Assembly: GCA_964567485.1 (NCBI GenBank) | Contig: CAZMMX010000003.1 | Location: 1 to 64,000, forward strand | Length of the DNA stretch: 64,000 nucleotides | DNA from: UBA1413 sp964567485 | GTDB lineage: Bacteria > Bacteroidota > Bacteroidia > Bacteroidales > Prolixibacteraceae | Direction: 5' to 3' | Shown: in pieces, positions 53,956-62,461 of the stretch | How the letters are laid out: each line of letters opens with the position of its first letter | How positions within the stretch are numbered: the first letter of the stretch is position 1 | Translations under genes and position numbers: made by a program | The notes under the pieces: generated by a model | What the model was told of the DNA's origin: nothing | Databases searched by the model: none | The model's input: the letters and a program-made list of their open reading frames with translations, nothing else

Positions 53956-56900
53956 ATGAAGGAGTTTCTCAGAAAATACGGCTATTTCCTGCTTACCCTG
54001 TTTTTCCTGTTGCTGGCAGTAGTGCCTGAAACCGGCTTTTTCAGGCATCATCCCGAGAAACAGCTCATCGCGGGGTTTCAGGAAAAACTCCACCTGAAGG
54101 AGAGTCTCCTCGACACCCATCTCGACGAGGTGACGAAGCTCGCCTCCCAGCCGGGGTTCTGCGATAACTTCCTCAACACGATGGCTCCCTTTAACAGCCT
54201 GATGGAAAAGGAAGGCGTCGGATTTCTCATTTACCGCAACGAAAAACTCTTCTACTGGTCCGACCGGTCAGTAGCCTTCCGCGACCACCTACCCCTGTCG
54301 GTGGAACCCGGGGCTCCCGTGGTGCACTTCCCAAATGGCTATTACCTGGTCAAAAACATCCACAGCGACAGCCTTTCCATATACGGGCTTCTCCTGCTCA
54401 AATATGACTACTCACATGAGAACCATTACCTCAGGAATCACTTCTTTGAAGGGTCGGGCATTCCCGATGAGTTCAGGATAGCCCAACCTGGGGCCGCCGG
54501 GGGGGTGACCATCACTAACCGCAATGGCCAGAACCTCTTCTCCCTTCTTCCCGGAGGGGAGAGTCCCCTGCAAACCCCGTGGTCGTGGCTCTCCGGGGTG
54601 TTCACCCTTACGGCACTGATCATGATCCTCGTGTTCGCCAGGAAAACCCTGAAAAACAGCATCCCTCACATACTTACCCGGATGGCCTTTCTCCTGATGT
54701 TGCTCTTCCTCATTTACTATATGCATCTCCTTTTCAGGACGCCGGGACTATTTGGCCGGTTCACCATTTTTTCACCCACCCATTTTGCCCTCAGCAGCTG
54801 GCTCCCCTCTCTCGGCGATTTTCTCCTCCTGGCCCTTCTCTTCTTCTTTTTTATGGTCACCTATTACAAGGACATGCGTATCGCCGCCATTTCCCGCAGA
54901 AAAGCACCGCTGCGCACCATCGTACCCTTTTTGATCCTTCTGGTCTCCGCCTGCTGCTTTTTCATTACCGATGACCTTATTGGCAAACTCATCTACAACT
55001 CCAGTTTTTCATTTACCCTCAACCGGATCAACGAAATCACCCTCCATACCGTACTGGGCATCGGGTCCATTATGCTACTCCTTTTCGGGTTGCTGCTGCT
55101 TATCGTCCGCAGCACCAGGGAGGCACGCAAGGTCCTTCCGGTGCGCAGACTGGCCCTTTACCTCCTGGCCGCCCCCCTGCTCCCCGCACTCCTCCAGATC
55201 ATCTTCAGGGGTTCTTGCTCGGGTACCGCACTCCTGCTCTTCCTTTTCACAGCCCTGGTCGCCACCCTATACTCCGGAAACCCCTCGCGCAGATACGGCA
55301 TGAGTACCCTGGTCCTTTTCGTGGTCATCATCACCCTATACTCCCTGGCAGTCATCTATCACACCACCGTCAAAAAGGAAAGAGAAGTCCAGAAACTTAT
55401 GGCCGGCAATCTTGTGGCGGAACACGACCCCGCTGCCGAAGTCTTCCTGGTGGAAATTCAGGAGGAGATCAGAACCGATCCCAATATCCCCGACTACCTG
55501 ATCCCTCCCTTTGACAAAATCGACGAATACCTCGAAAATACCTACTTCAGCGGATTCTTCCGGCAGTATGACCTGCAGATCACCGTTTGTACGGGTGCCG
55601 ACAGCGTCACCCTCAGACCGCAAAACATACAAACCCCCTGTTTTCCCTTCTTCGATGCCATGATCGGGAACCAGGGAGTGCAACTGCCGGGAACCGACTT
55701 TTACTATATGGACAATATGGATGGCAGGATCACCTACTTCGGGAAACTCCACTATCCCCTCTCGGCCGACTCGATCGGAGTCTCCATTTTCATCGACCTT
55801 AAATCCCGGATCCTGTCTGAAGGAATAGGCTTCCCTGAACTGCTCATTGACAAGTCGATGCGCAAACCTGCCAACTATAAAAGATTCGACTATGCCAAGT
55901 ATTTCGGCGGAGAACTCGTCGACCGCCATGGATATTACCCCTACAACTACTACATCTATTCTTACAATTTCGAAGACAGAGAGTTCAGTTACAATATCTG
56001 GGATGGTTACGAGCACCTGATCCACCGCACCCACGAAGACAACTACGTGATTGTCAGCCGCAGCCTTTACACCTTCGTCGATTACCTCATCTCCTTCCCT
56101 TATCTCTTTTCCTTCTATTTCCTCTTTTCCCTGGCCGCCCTGCTGCTTCTCCAGCCGGGAATGAGGACGAAAAAAGTTCTCTTCGACCTGAAATTCAGGA
56201 TCCAGGCGGCCATTATCTCGATTGTGTTCATCTCACTGCTGGTCGTAGCCTTGAGCACTATCCTCTATAATATCGAAGAGTCGAAAATCAGGTTACGTGA
56301 AGACCTCGACCATAAAATGAATTCCATAGCCATGGAAATGGACATGCAACTGGAGAATGTGGCCCTCATTTCCCCGGAAATGAGGGATTGGCTGATGCCC
56401 GAGCTCTTTAAACTGTCGAATGTCTTTGAAACCGATATCAACATCTACGGGGTCGAAGGAGACCTCATCGTCTCCTCACGCCCCGAGATTTTTGGCAGGG
56501 GACTGGTCTCGGAAAGAATAAACGCTCAGGCTTACTTCGAGTTGTTCGAAAATTTCCAGACCAACTATTTCCAGCCCGAAAAAATCGGCGGACTGAGTTA
56601 CCTCTCGGCCTACGAGCCGATCATCAACAACAACGGAGACTACCTGGGATTCATCAACCTGCCCTATTTCACCCACCAGGACAAGTACAGCCAGGAGATT
56701 TCCACCTATATAGTGGCCTTCATCAACCTATACGTACTTCTTTTCCTGGCCAGCATGGCCGTGGCCGTCATCATTGCCAACCAAATCACCCTTCCCCTGG
56801 CCACCATCAGGGAAAACCTCCGGAAAATGGAATTCGGCAAAAGGAATGAGCCTTTAAGTTATTCGCGTGATGATGAAATCGGTAAACTGGTGAAGGAATA

Positions 56901-57627
56901 CAACAGAAAGGTAGATGAACTGGCGGTGAGCGCCGATTTGCTGGCCCGGTCGGAAAGAGAGAGTGCCTGGCGGGAAATGGCCAAGCAGGTGGCCCACGAA
57001 ATCAAGAATCCCCTGACTCCCATGAAGCTGAATATTCAGCATTTGCAACGCTTCAGGGGCGAAGGCCACGAATACCGCGAGTATGTCGACCGTATTGCCC
57101 GCAACCTGATCGACCAAATCGACACCTTGTCGGAAATCGCCACCGAATTTTCCAACTTCGCCCAGATCCCCAGGGCCATGAAGCAGGTTTTTAACCTCAA
57201 CACCCAAATATCAAAGGTGATAGAACTTTATGAAAACCACGACCGCGTCAATATTTCCTTTGACGGGGGCGATGACGATAAGATCCTGGTCAATGCCGAC
57301 CGGGAGCAGCTCTCCCGTGCCTTGATTAACCTGATCAAAAACGGCATCCAGGCCATTCCCGAAGAAAAGGAGGGCAGTATCATCATCTCGGTCAGAAAAA
57401 AAGAACACATGGTGGTCATCGCGGTGGCCGACAATGGTACCGGGATTCCTCTGGAATTACAGGAGAAGATGTTCAGTCCCAGCTTCACCACCAAGTCAAG
57501 CGGCATGGGACTGGGACTCGCCATCGTCAAGAGTATCGCCGAGAATTTCAACGGCAGGGTATGGTACGACACGGTAATCAACCAAGGCACCACTTTTTAC
57601 ATGGAGATACCCATCTTTAACGAATAA
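53956..57627 (+). CDS. Large NtrY-like membrane sensor histidine kinase, no adjacent regulator
   Basis: 1223 residues. Layout: membrane helix near residue 10-25, extracytoplasmic domain to about 210, a bundle of about seven to eight membrane helices over 215-470, a second extracytoplasmic region of about 240 residues, further helices near 715 and 750, a third sensor region with PELFKLSNVFETDINIYG (in part), a helix near 920, HAMP linker, and a kinase core: phospho-His1014 in KQVAHEIKNPLTPMKL, N box INLIKNGIQAI, G1 VADNGTGIP, G2 GMGLGLAIVKSIA. The HEIKNPLTPMKL form is typical of NtrY-type kinases. No response regulator gene lies nearby. Being 1 bp from rlmH suggests coupled translation. Signal unknown. 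Confidence 0.93.
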   Translation: MKEFLRKYGYFLLTLFFLLLAVVPETGFFRHHPEKQLIAGFQEKLHLKESLLDTHLDEVTKLASQPGFCDNFLNTMAPFNSLMEKEGVGFLIYRNEKLFYWSDRSVAFRDHLPLSVEPGAPVVHFPNGYYLVKNIHSDSLSIYGLLLLKYDYSHENHYLRNHFFEGSGIPDEFRIAQPGAAGGVTITNRNGQNLFSLLPGGESPLQTPWSWLSGVFTLTALIMILVFARKTLKNSIPHILTRMAFLLMLLFLIYYMHLLFRTPGLFGRFTIFSPTHFALSSWLPSLGDFLLLALLFFFFMVTYYKDMRIAAISRRKAPLRTIVPFLILLVSACCFFITDDLIGKLIYNSSFSFTLNRINEITLHTVLGIGSIMLLLFGLLLLIVRSTREARKVLPVRRLALYLLAAPLLPALLQIIFRGSCSGTALLLFLFTALVATLYSGNPSRRYGMSTLVLFVVIITLYSLAVIYHTTVKKEREVQKLMAGNLVAEHDPAAEVFLVEIQEEIRTDPNIPDYLIPPFDKIDEYLENTYFSGFFRQYDLQITVCTGADSVTLRPQNIQTPCFPFFDAMIGNQGVQLPGTDFYYMDNMDGRITYFGKLHYPLSADSIGVSIFIDLKSRILSEGIGFPELLIDKSMRKPANYKRFDYAKYFGGELVDRHGYYPYNYYIYSYNFEDREFSYNIWDGYEHLIHRTHEDNYVIVSRSLYTFVDYLISFPYLFSFYFLFSLAALLLLQPGMRTKKVLFDLKFRIQAAIISIVFISLLVVALSTILYNIEESKIRLREDLDHKMNSIAMEMDMQLENVALISPEMRDWLMPELFKLSNVFETDINIYGVEGDLIVSSRPEIFGRGLVSERINAQAYFELFENFQTNYFQPEKIGGLSYLSAYEPIINNNGDYLGFINLPYFTHQDKYSQEISTYIVAFINLYVLLFLASMAVAVIIANQITLPLATIRENLRKMEFGKRNEPLSYSRDDEIGKLVKEYNRKVDELAVSADLLARSERESAWREMAKQVAHEIKNPLTPMKLNIQHLQRFRGEGHEYREYVDRIARNLIDQIDTLSEIATEFSNFAQIPRAMKQVFNLNTQISKVIELYENHDRVNISFDGGDDDKILVNADREQLSRALINLIKNGIQAIPEEKEGSIIISVRKKEHMVVIAVADNGTGIPLELQEKMFSPSFTTKSSGMGLGLAIVKSIAENFNGRVWYDTVINQGTTFYMEIPIFNE

Positions 57628-57638
57628 AAAAAATAAGC

Positions 57639-58040
57639 ATGGTTCCTTTGTCATTCCTGGAAATCATCAGTCGCCTGCGGGTGATGGAGCTTCCCACCAC
57701 CGATCTGGTCATAGGCATCGGATCGGGAGGAGTGGTTCCCGCAGCCCTCGTTGCCAGCCAATTGGGTGCAGAACTCAGGGTCATCACCCTGAACTACCGC
57801 GATGAGGATAATAAACCCCGCTACCAGGATCCTCTGGTGACCGGGATGCCGGCCGACCTCGACCTGGAAGGCAAAAAAATCCTCCTGGTCGACGACGTTT
57901 CCGTTTCCGGGAAAACCCTGCAAACCGCCCTTCTGCTATTGAAAGGACACCAGGTGAAAACCCTCACCATGAAGGGAAAAGCCGATTTCGTCCTCTTCCC
58001 GGAAATCAAAGAGTGCGTCAGGTGGCCCTGGAAATCATGA
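57639..58040 (+). CDS. Phosphoribosyltransferase-family protein
   Basis: 133 residues, short for the family. PRPP-binding motif ILLVDDVSVSGKTLQTAL, and the N-terminal loop VIGIGSGGVVPAALVASQLGA, where the pyrophosphate of PRPP normally binds. The DEDNKPRYQDPLV stretch replaces the usual flexible hood. The substrate (purine base or other) cannot be told. It begins 11 bp after the histidine kinase stop and may share that transcript. Confidence 0.85.
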   Translation: MVPLSFLEIISRLRVMELPTTDLVIGIGSGGVVPAALVASQLGAELRVITLNYRDEDNKPRYQDPLVTGMPADLDLEGKKILLVDDVSVSGKTLQTALLLLKGHQVKTLTMKGKADFVLFPEIKECVRWPWKS

Positions 58041-58074
58041 GCCGTCACCGCGCTCCGGTCACCTTACCATTCCT

Positions 58075-58284
58075 CCATTTCCACGTGCCATCGCAGGACT
58101 CCATGATTCCATTGTCCAAACTCAAAACTNNNNNNNNNNNNNNNNNNNNNNNNNNNNNNNNNNNNNNNNNNNNNNNNNNNNNNNNNNNNNNNNNNNNNNN
58201 NNNNNNNNNNNNNNNNNNNNNNNNNNNNNCCATTTCCACGTGCCATCGCAGGACTCCATGATTCCATTGTCCAAACTCAAAACT
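58075..58284. repeat. Exact 55-bp duplication flanking a 100-N gap
   Basis: Bases 58075-58129 and 58230-58284 are identical over 55 bp, with 58130-58229 all N between. The pattern is that of two contigs overlapping by one assembly k-mer and joined with a placeholder gap. The true locus probably has a single copy. A real 55-bp direct repeat is the alternative. Confidence 0.85.
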
Positions 58285-58400
58285 TAAGACTTAAGGTTTA
58301 AGAGTTAGGACTCAGGATTTAATATTAAAGACTCAAGACTCAGGATTTAATATTGAAGACCCAAGACTCAGGATCTCAGACTTAGGACTCATTACTCATG
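58276..58400. repeat. Intergenic tandem degenerate repeats (AAGACTCAAGACTCAGG type)
   Basis: GACTCAGGATTTAATATT occurs twice about 33 bp apart, with further AAGACTTAAG, GACTCAAGAC, GACCCAAGAC and GACTTAGGACT variants filling the space before the rhomboid gene. Single related copies (CTCAAGACTTAAGATT near 47402, TTCAAGACTCAAAAC near 42593) occur in other intergenic regions of the window. Confidence 0.6.
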
Positions 58401-58402
58401 AT

Positions 58403-59281
58403 TTATTTCCCGTGTCTGAAAAGGGTCTCCTTTTCGGTTTTGGTGAGGCTGTCATACCCTTCGGTACTGATTTTATCGAGGATGCGGTTGAGTTCCTGGT
58501 GGTCGGCACTCCGTTGGCGGTTATATTCGTAGTCATCACGGGGGGGCTGCCGGTGCACCACCCTTACCGTTCTCCGGGGCTTGAAGAGACCGGCCAGCCA
58601 ATCGGCCACCTGGTAAAACGGGCGGACAATGTCGCTGCCTCTTCGTTCCTGACGGAAAAAGAACCATCCGGCGGCGGCACCTCCCAGGTGGGCCAGGTTA
58701 CCCCCTGGATTGGAGGTGGAAATGCCCAGGACATAGCTGATGATCATGAACAAAGCCAGGAATTTCAAGGGGACATTTCCGATCAGAAAGAGCCTGATTT
58801 CCCGGTTGGGATCACGGAAGGCCGTAGCGATCAAAATAGCAGCAATCGACGCTGAGGCTCCCAGGAGCAGCGTCGAACCTATCATACCTTCAAAAACCGG
58901 AAAGAAGTTATACCCCCCCATGTAGAGAAGGCCTCCTGCTAATCCCCCCAGAAGGTAAAGCCCCAGCAACTGCCGCGAGGTGTAGTATTCGAGGAATAAC
59001 CGTCCGAACCAATAGAGGACCAGCAGGTTGAAAAGGATATGGAGAAAATTGACATGGAGGAACATATAGGAGATCAAGGTCCAGGGCCGTGCCAGCCATC
59101 CCCCGAAAGAGGCGGGAAGCATAAAAAAAACGGCCACGTCAAACGAACTACCCGACAGAAAGAGGATCACCCTGACCCCCCTGAACAGGAGAAAAAGGGC
59201 CAGCTGGGCATAGATCAGCCGGGTAATAACCGATCCTGTTCTAAAGGACCCCTTTATGTCGTTCCATATCTCTGTAAGCAT
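58403..59281 (-). CDS. Rhomboid-family intramembrane serine protease with C-terminal extension
   Basis: 292 residues from the ATG at 59281 (MLTEIWNDIKGSF); the frame stays open 22 codons further to a TTG. Six membrane helices with HVNFLHILFNLLVLYWFGR, catalytic Ser in LLGASASIAAIL and catalytic His in NLAHLGGAAAGW. The soluble C-terminal tail of about 75 residues ends LNRILDKISTEGYDSLTKTEKE, a small helical module often seen on Bacteroidota rhomboids. Second of two neighbouring rhomboid genes; its first codon lies 84 bp after the other's stop. Confidence 0.92.
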   Translation of the reverse strand: MLTEIWNDIKGSFRTGSVITRLIYAQLALFLLFRGVRVILFLSGSSFDVAVFFMLPASFGGWLARPWTLISYMFLHVNFLHILFNLLVLYWFGRLFLEYYTSRQLLGLYLLGGLAGGLLYMGGYNFFPVFEGMIGSTLLLGASASIAAILIATAFRDPNREIRLFLIGNVPLKFLALFMIISYVLGISTSNPGGNLAHLGGAAAGWFFFRQERRGSDIVRPFYQVADWLAGLFKPRRTVRVVHRQPPRDDYEYNRQRSADHQELNRILDKISTEGYDSLTKTEKETLFRHGK

Positions 59282-59365
59282 ATCCCTTCCTCCATTTTTC
59301 GCCCCCAAACGGGGTGTGACATCCCTCTCGCTGTAAGGAAACGGCAACTTCCCCGTTGAGCGGAA

Positions 59366-60181
59366 TCAATAGAATGTTTTGGTGGTTTTATTCCAGTATT
59401 TGATCATGAAAAAACCGAACAGCATACCCCCCAGATGAGCAAAGTGGGCGATGCTTCCTCCTGAGTTGGTGAGGCCGAGATATAACTCGAGAACACCGTA
59501 GCCGATCACGAAATACTTCGCCTTGATGGGAATGGGCGGGAAAAGGAGCATCAGTTGGGTATTGGGAAAGAGCATCCCGAAAGCCAGCAGTACGCCGTAG
59601 ACAGCACCGGAAGCCCCCACCGTCGGAATGTCCATCTTCATCTGAAGGACCTGTCGCATGATTTTTTCGCCTTCCGAGGCAAAGGCCGCACTCGAGGGAT
59701 CATCGTACCAGTTGGTGATGAAATCACGTAATCCTGTTGTGGGAGAAGAGAGGTTCCGGGTGACAAATTTATCGAGGATTTCGGGGGCCGGGGTGTTCAC
59801 AAAGGCCGTCAGGGTATTCTCCATAGAGGAGATTTCCAAATGGTTGACGAACATATGAAGAGCCACGGCTCCCAAACCAGTGACGAAATAGTAGATAAGG
59901 AACCTGCGTGGACCCCATACGCTCTCCAGCACCCTTCCGAACATCCAAAGGGCGAACATGTTGAAGAAGAGATGAGTGATACCGCCATGCATGAACATGT
60001 GGGTGATCACCTGATAAAACCTGAACTTTTCCGACCCAGGATAGTGCATGCCCAGCTTTTCGGTCAGGTCAACCCCCGAGCGCTGCATAATAAAAGTGGC
60101 CAGCAGCATCAGCACATTTATAATGATCAGGTTTTTCACGACTGCCGGGGTCTCCCTGAAAACCGGCCTGTACTGGTTCAT
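59366..60181 (-). CDS. Rhomboid-family intramembrane serine protease
   Basis: 271 residues, six membrane helices. HMFMHGGITHLFFNMFALWMFGR is the family's second-helix motif, the catalytic Ser is in TVGASGAVYGVLLAFG, and the catalytic His in SIAHFAHLGGMLFGF. An insert of about 80 residues between the third helix and the GASG helix (ISSMENTLTAFVNTPAPEIL onward) is longer than usual. It cleaves membrane proteins within or near their helices; substrates unknown. It lies between mutL and the second rhomboid gene on the same strand. Confidence 0.95.
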   Translation of the reverse strand: MNQYRPVFRETPAVVKNLIIINVLMLLATFIMQRSGVDLTEKLGMHYPGSEKFRFYQVITHMFMHGGITHLFFNMFALWMFGRVLESVWGPRRFLIYYFVTGLGAVALHMFVNHLEISSMENTLTAFVNTPAPEILDKFVTRNLSSPTTGLRDFITNWYDDPSSAAFASEGEKIMRQVLQMKMDIPTVGASGAVYGVLLAFGMLFPNTQLMLLFPPIPIKAKYFVIGYGVLELYLGLTNSGGSIAHFAHLGGMLFGFFMIKYWNKTTKTFY

Positions 60182-60254
60182 AACGGTTTTTTTAACATTT
60201 GGTCAGACAATAACCCGGCCACTTCTCCTCCCGGGGAAGAAAAGCGACAAAGTG

Positions 60255-62099
60255 TCATCTTTCGAAGAGTTTTTCCACCTCTTCAATGGGGATGATGGTC
60301 AGGACTCTTCTTCCGTCGGCCGTATAGTTGGGCGAAGCACAGGAGAGAAGTTGTCCGGCGAGCTGCTCCATTTCCGCAGGCTGCATATCCTCCCCGGTGC
60401 TCATGGCCGAAGCCCTGGCCAGCGAAACGGCGACTTGTTCCCTGATACGCGTTCTGGCGTTAAGGGGCGAATTCTTAAACTCTTCAAGGAGCTTTTCCAC
60501 GATCTCCACCGGGGAGGAGACTTCCAGAACTCCCGGAACTCCGCTGATGATGAAGGTTTCCTTGCCGAACTCCCTGATGTCAAATCCCAGGGCCTGCATA
60601 TCGGGCAGCACATCGCGGAGAATTTCGGCATCGGCAGCGTTGAGTTCAAAGGTATGAGGAAACAGGATCTGCTGGCTGGCGACCTGGTCGGTTTTGAGAA
60701 CGTCAAGAAACCTCTCGTAGAGGATTCTTTCCCAGGCTCTCCGCTGTTCTATGACCATCATGCCCGACTTGACCGGCAGAACCAGGTACTTTTTTTTGAG
60801 CTGAAACACCCTGATTCCTCCGAAGCTCATCCCGGAATTTCCGAAAGCCGAGGTTTGCACCACTTCATGAAAACCGGCGTTTTCCTCTTCCTGGGTCTCC
60901 CCTTCCACCTCTGTCCTGCCGGGATAAAGGGTGTCCCAGTGTTGCAGCGACTGCCGCTGCCTGCGCCACTCCTCCTCTTCCCGGTTGGAGGTGAAGGGAT
61001 TGTACCCCGGGGTCATGCTTGTCCAGGGTATGTCGACCGTGGTCCCCGGCCGCGGAGGCAACGGAATCTCCACACTCCCCTCCTGGTCAAAATCGATGGA
61101 GGGCACCACATTGTTCCTGCCCAGCGTTTCCCGCACAGCAGCATTGACGATCTGCCAGAGGGCACTCTCATTTTCAAACTTAATCTCTGTCTTGGTAGGA
61201 TGAACATTGATATCGATGGTTTCCGTAGCCACATCCAGAAAGAGGAAATAAGAGGGGTAGGCATCAGCAGGAAGCAGCTTTTCGTAGGCCTGCATCACGG
61301 ACTTATGAAACCCCGGATGACGCATATACCTGCGGTTGACAAAAAAGAACTGCTCGCCCATGGTCTTGCGGGCATGCCGGGGAAGGCCCGTATACCCCGT
61401 CAGGGTGACCAGTGAAGTCCTGCTTTCCACGGGAATCAACGCCTGGTGAACCGATTTCCCGAAAATATCGGAAATCCGTTTCCGTTGCGTCGCCACCGGA
61501 AGATCGTGAAGCAGGTTGTTGTTATGGTAAAGCTGAAAGGAAATCTCAGGGTTGGGGATGGCCACCCTCTGTACCTCGGTGATGATATTCTTCAGTTCAT
61601 AACTGTCAGACTTCAGGAATTTCCTGCGTGCAGGTACGTTGAAAAAGAGGTTTTTTACCTGGATGGTGGTCCCGTTTCCGCAGCCTGCGGGTTCCTGGGT
61701 CATCACCCGGGTGGCGGAAATATGAAGGTAGGTTCCTGTTTCGTCGTCACGGCGTTTGGTGCGCAGCTCCACGTCGGCGATGGCGGCAATGGAGGCCAGG
61801 GCTTCCCCGCGGAAGCCCATGGTGCGAATCGCAAAAAGATCCTGGGCACTTCTGATCTTGGATGTGGCATGCCTCTCAAAGGCCATCCGGGCATCAACGG
61901 GACTCATCCCACAGCCGTTGTCGGTCACCTGTATCAGCGTCTTCCCGGAATCCTTCACGTGAATGATGATCTCCCCGGCACCGGAATCCATGGCATTCTC
62001 GATCAGCTCCTTCACCACCGAGGCAGGCCTCTGGATCACCTCTCCCGCGGCAATCTGGTTGGCTACGGAGTCGGGTAATAACTGGATTACATCGGACAC
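60255..62099 (-). CDS. mutL: DNA mismatch repair protein MutL
   Basis: 614 residues with a GTG start at 62099, chosen because SDVIQLLPDSVANQIAAGEVIQRPASVV is the canonical N-terminus. GHKL ATPase motifs: ENAMDSGAGEI, TDNGCGMSP, TMGFRGEALASIAA. The C-terminal dimerisation domain is present from about residue 425. In MutL endonucleases this domain has DQHAxxER; here the matching stretch reads IEQRRAWERIL, so two of the motif residues differ. It couples MutS mismatch recognition to downstream repair. It starts 10 bp after the small membrane protein gene. Confidence 0.96.
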   Translation of the reverse strand: MSDVIQLLPDSVANQIAAGEVIQRPASVVKELIENAMDSGAGEIIIHVKDSGKTLIQVTDNGCGMSPVDARMAFERHATSKIRSAQDLFAIRTMGFRGEALASIAAIADVELRTKRRDDETGTYLHISATRVMTQEPAGCGNGTTIQVKNLFFNVPARRKFLKSDSYELKNIITEVQRVAIPNPEISFQLYHNNNLLHDLPVATQRKRISDIFGKSVHQALIPVESRTSLVTLTGYTGLPRHARKTMGEQFFFVNRRYMRHPGFHKSVMQAYEKLLPADAYPSYFLFLDVATETIDINVHPTKTEIKFENESALWQIVNAAVRETLGRNNVVPSIDFDQEGSVEIPLPPRPGTTVDIPWTSMTPGYNPFTSNREEEEWRRQRQSLQHWDTLYPGRTEVEGETQEEENAGFHEVVQTSAFGNSGMSFGGIRVFQLKKKYLVLPVKSGMMVIEQRRAWERILYERFLDVLKTDQVASQQILFPHTFELNAADAEILRDVLPDMQALGFDIREFGKETFIISGVPGVLEVSSPVEIVEKLLEEFKNSPLNARTRIREQVAVSLARASAMSTGEDMQPAEMEQLAGQLLSCASPNYTADGRRVLTIIPIEEVEKLFER

Positions 62100-62109
62100 A
62101 AACAGGGAA

Positions 62110-62415
62110 TTACCGGTATAATAAAAAGTAAAAAATAAGAAACAGGATGCCGATGATGACCAGCAGGCGTCTGTTACTCTGCCTGCGTGCGTCGGGAGTG
62201 GTGCGGCTGCTGTTTCTCATGGCCTTGCGAAACTGCCCCCTGATATAAGGCCGGTGACTTCCCGATTCCCCCCGGTCAGAAGGATCTCCCTTTATACCCA
62301 GTTCCTCCCTGATCAGGCGCACCCGCTCTTCCCGATCTTCCTGGTCAGGATCCCAATATCGGGGCTTGAATTCAAACTGCCGCGGCTTGGGAAGGTTAAA
62401 AAACTTCAGTGCCAT
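62110..62415 (-). CDS. Small conserved protein with C-terminal membrane anchor
   Basis: 101 residues from the ATG at 62415; the frame is open far upstream across the end of der, but only this part is protein-like. MALKFFNLPKPRQFEFKPRYWDP is a motif I associate with small Bacteroidota proteins near mutL. A charged helix (EDREERVRLIREELG) and a basic stretch precede a C-terminal helix (LLVIIGILFLIFYFLLY), so it is probably tail-anchored with the rest in the cytoplasm. Function unknown. Between der and mutL on the same strand. Confidence 0.75.
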   Translation of the reverse strand: MALKFFNLPKPRQFEFKPRYWDPDQEDREERVRLIREELGIKGDPSDRGESGSHRPYIRGQFRKAMRNSSRTTPDARRQSNRRLLVIIGILFLIFYFLLYR

Positions 62416-62461
62416 AATCGTGTTCCTCCTCTTTTTTGCAAAGATAAACGGTTTTGGCCAA

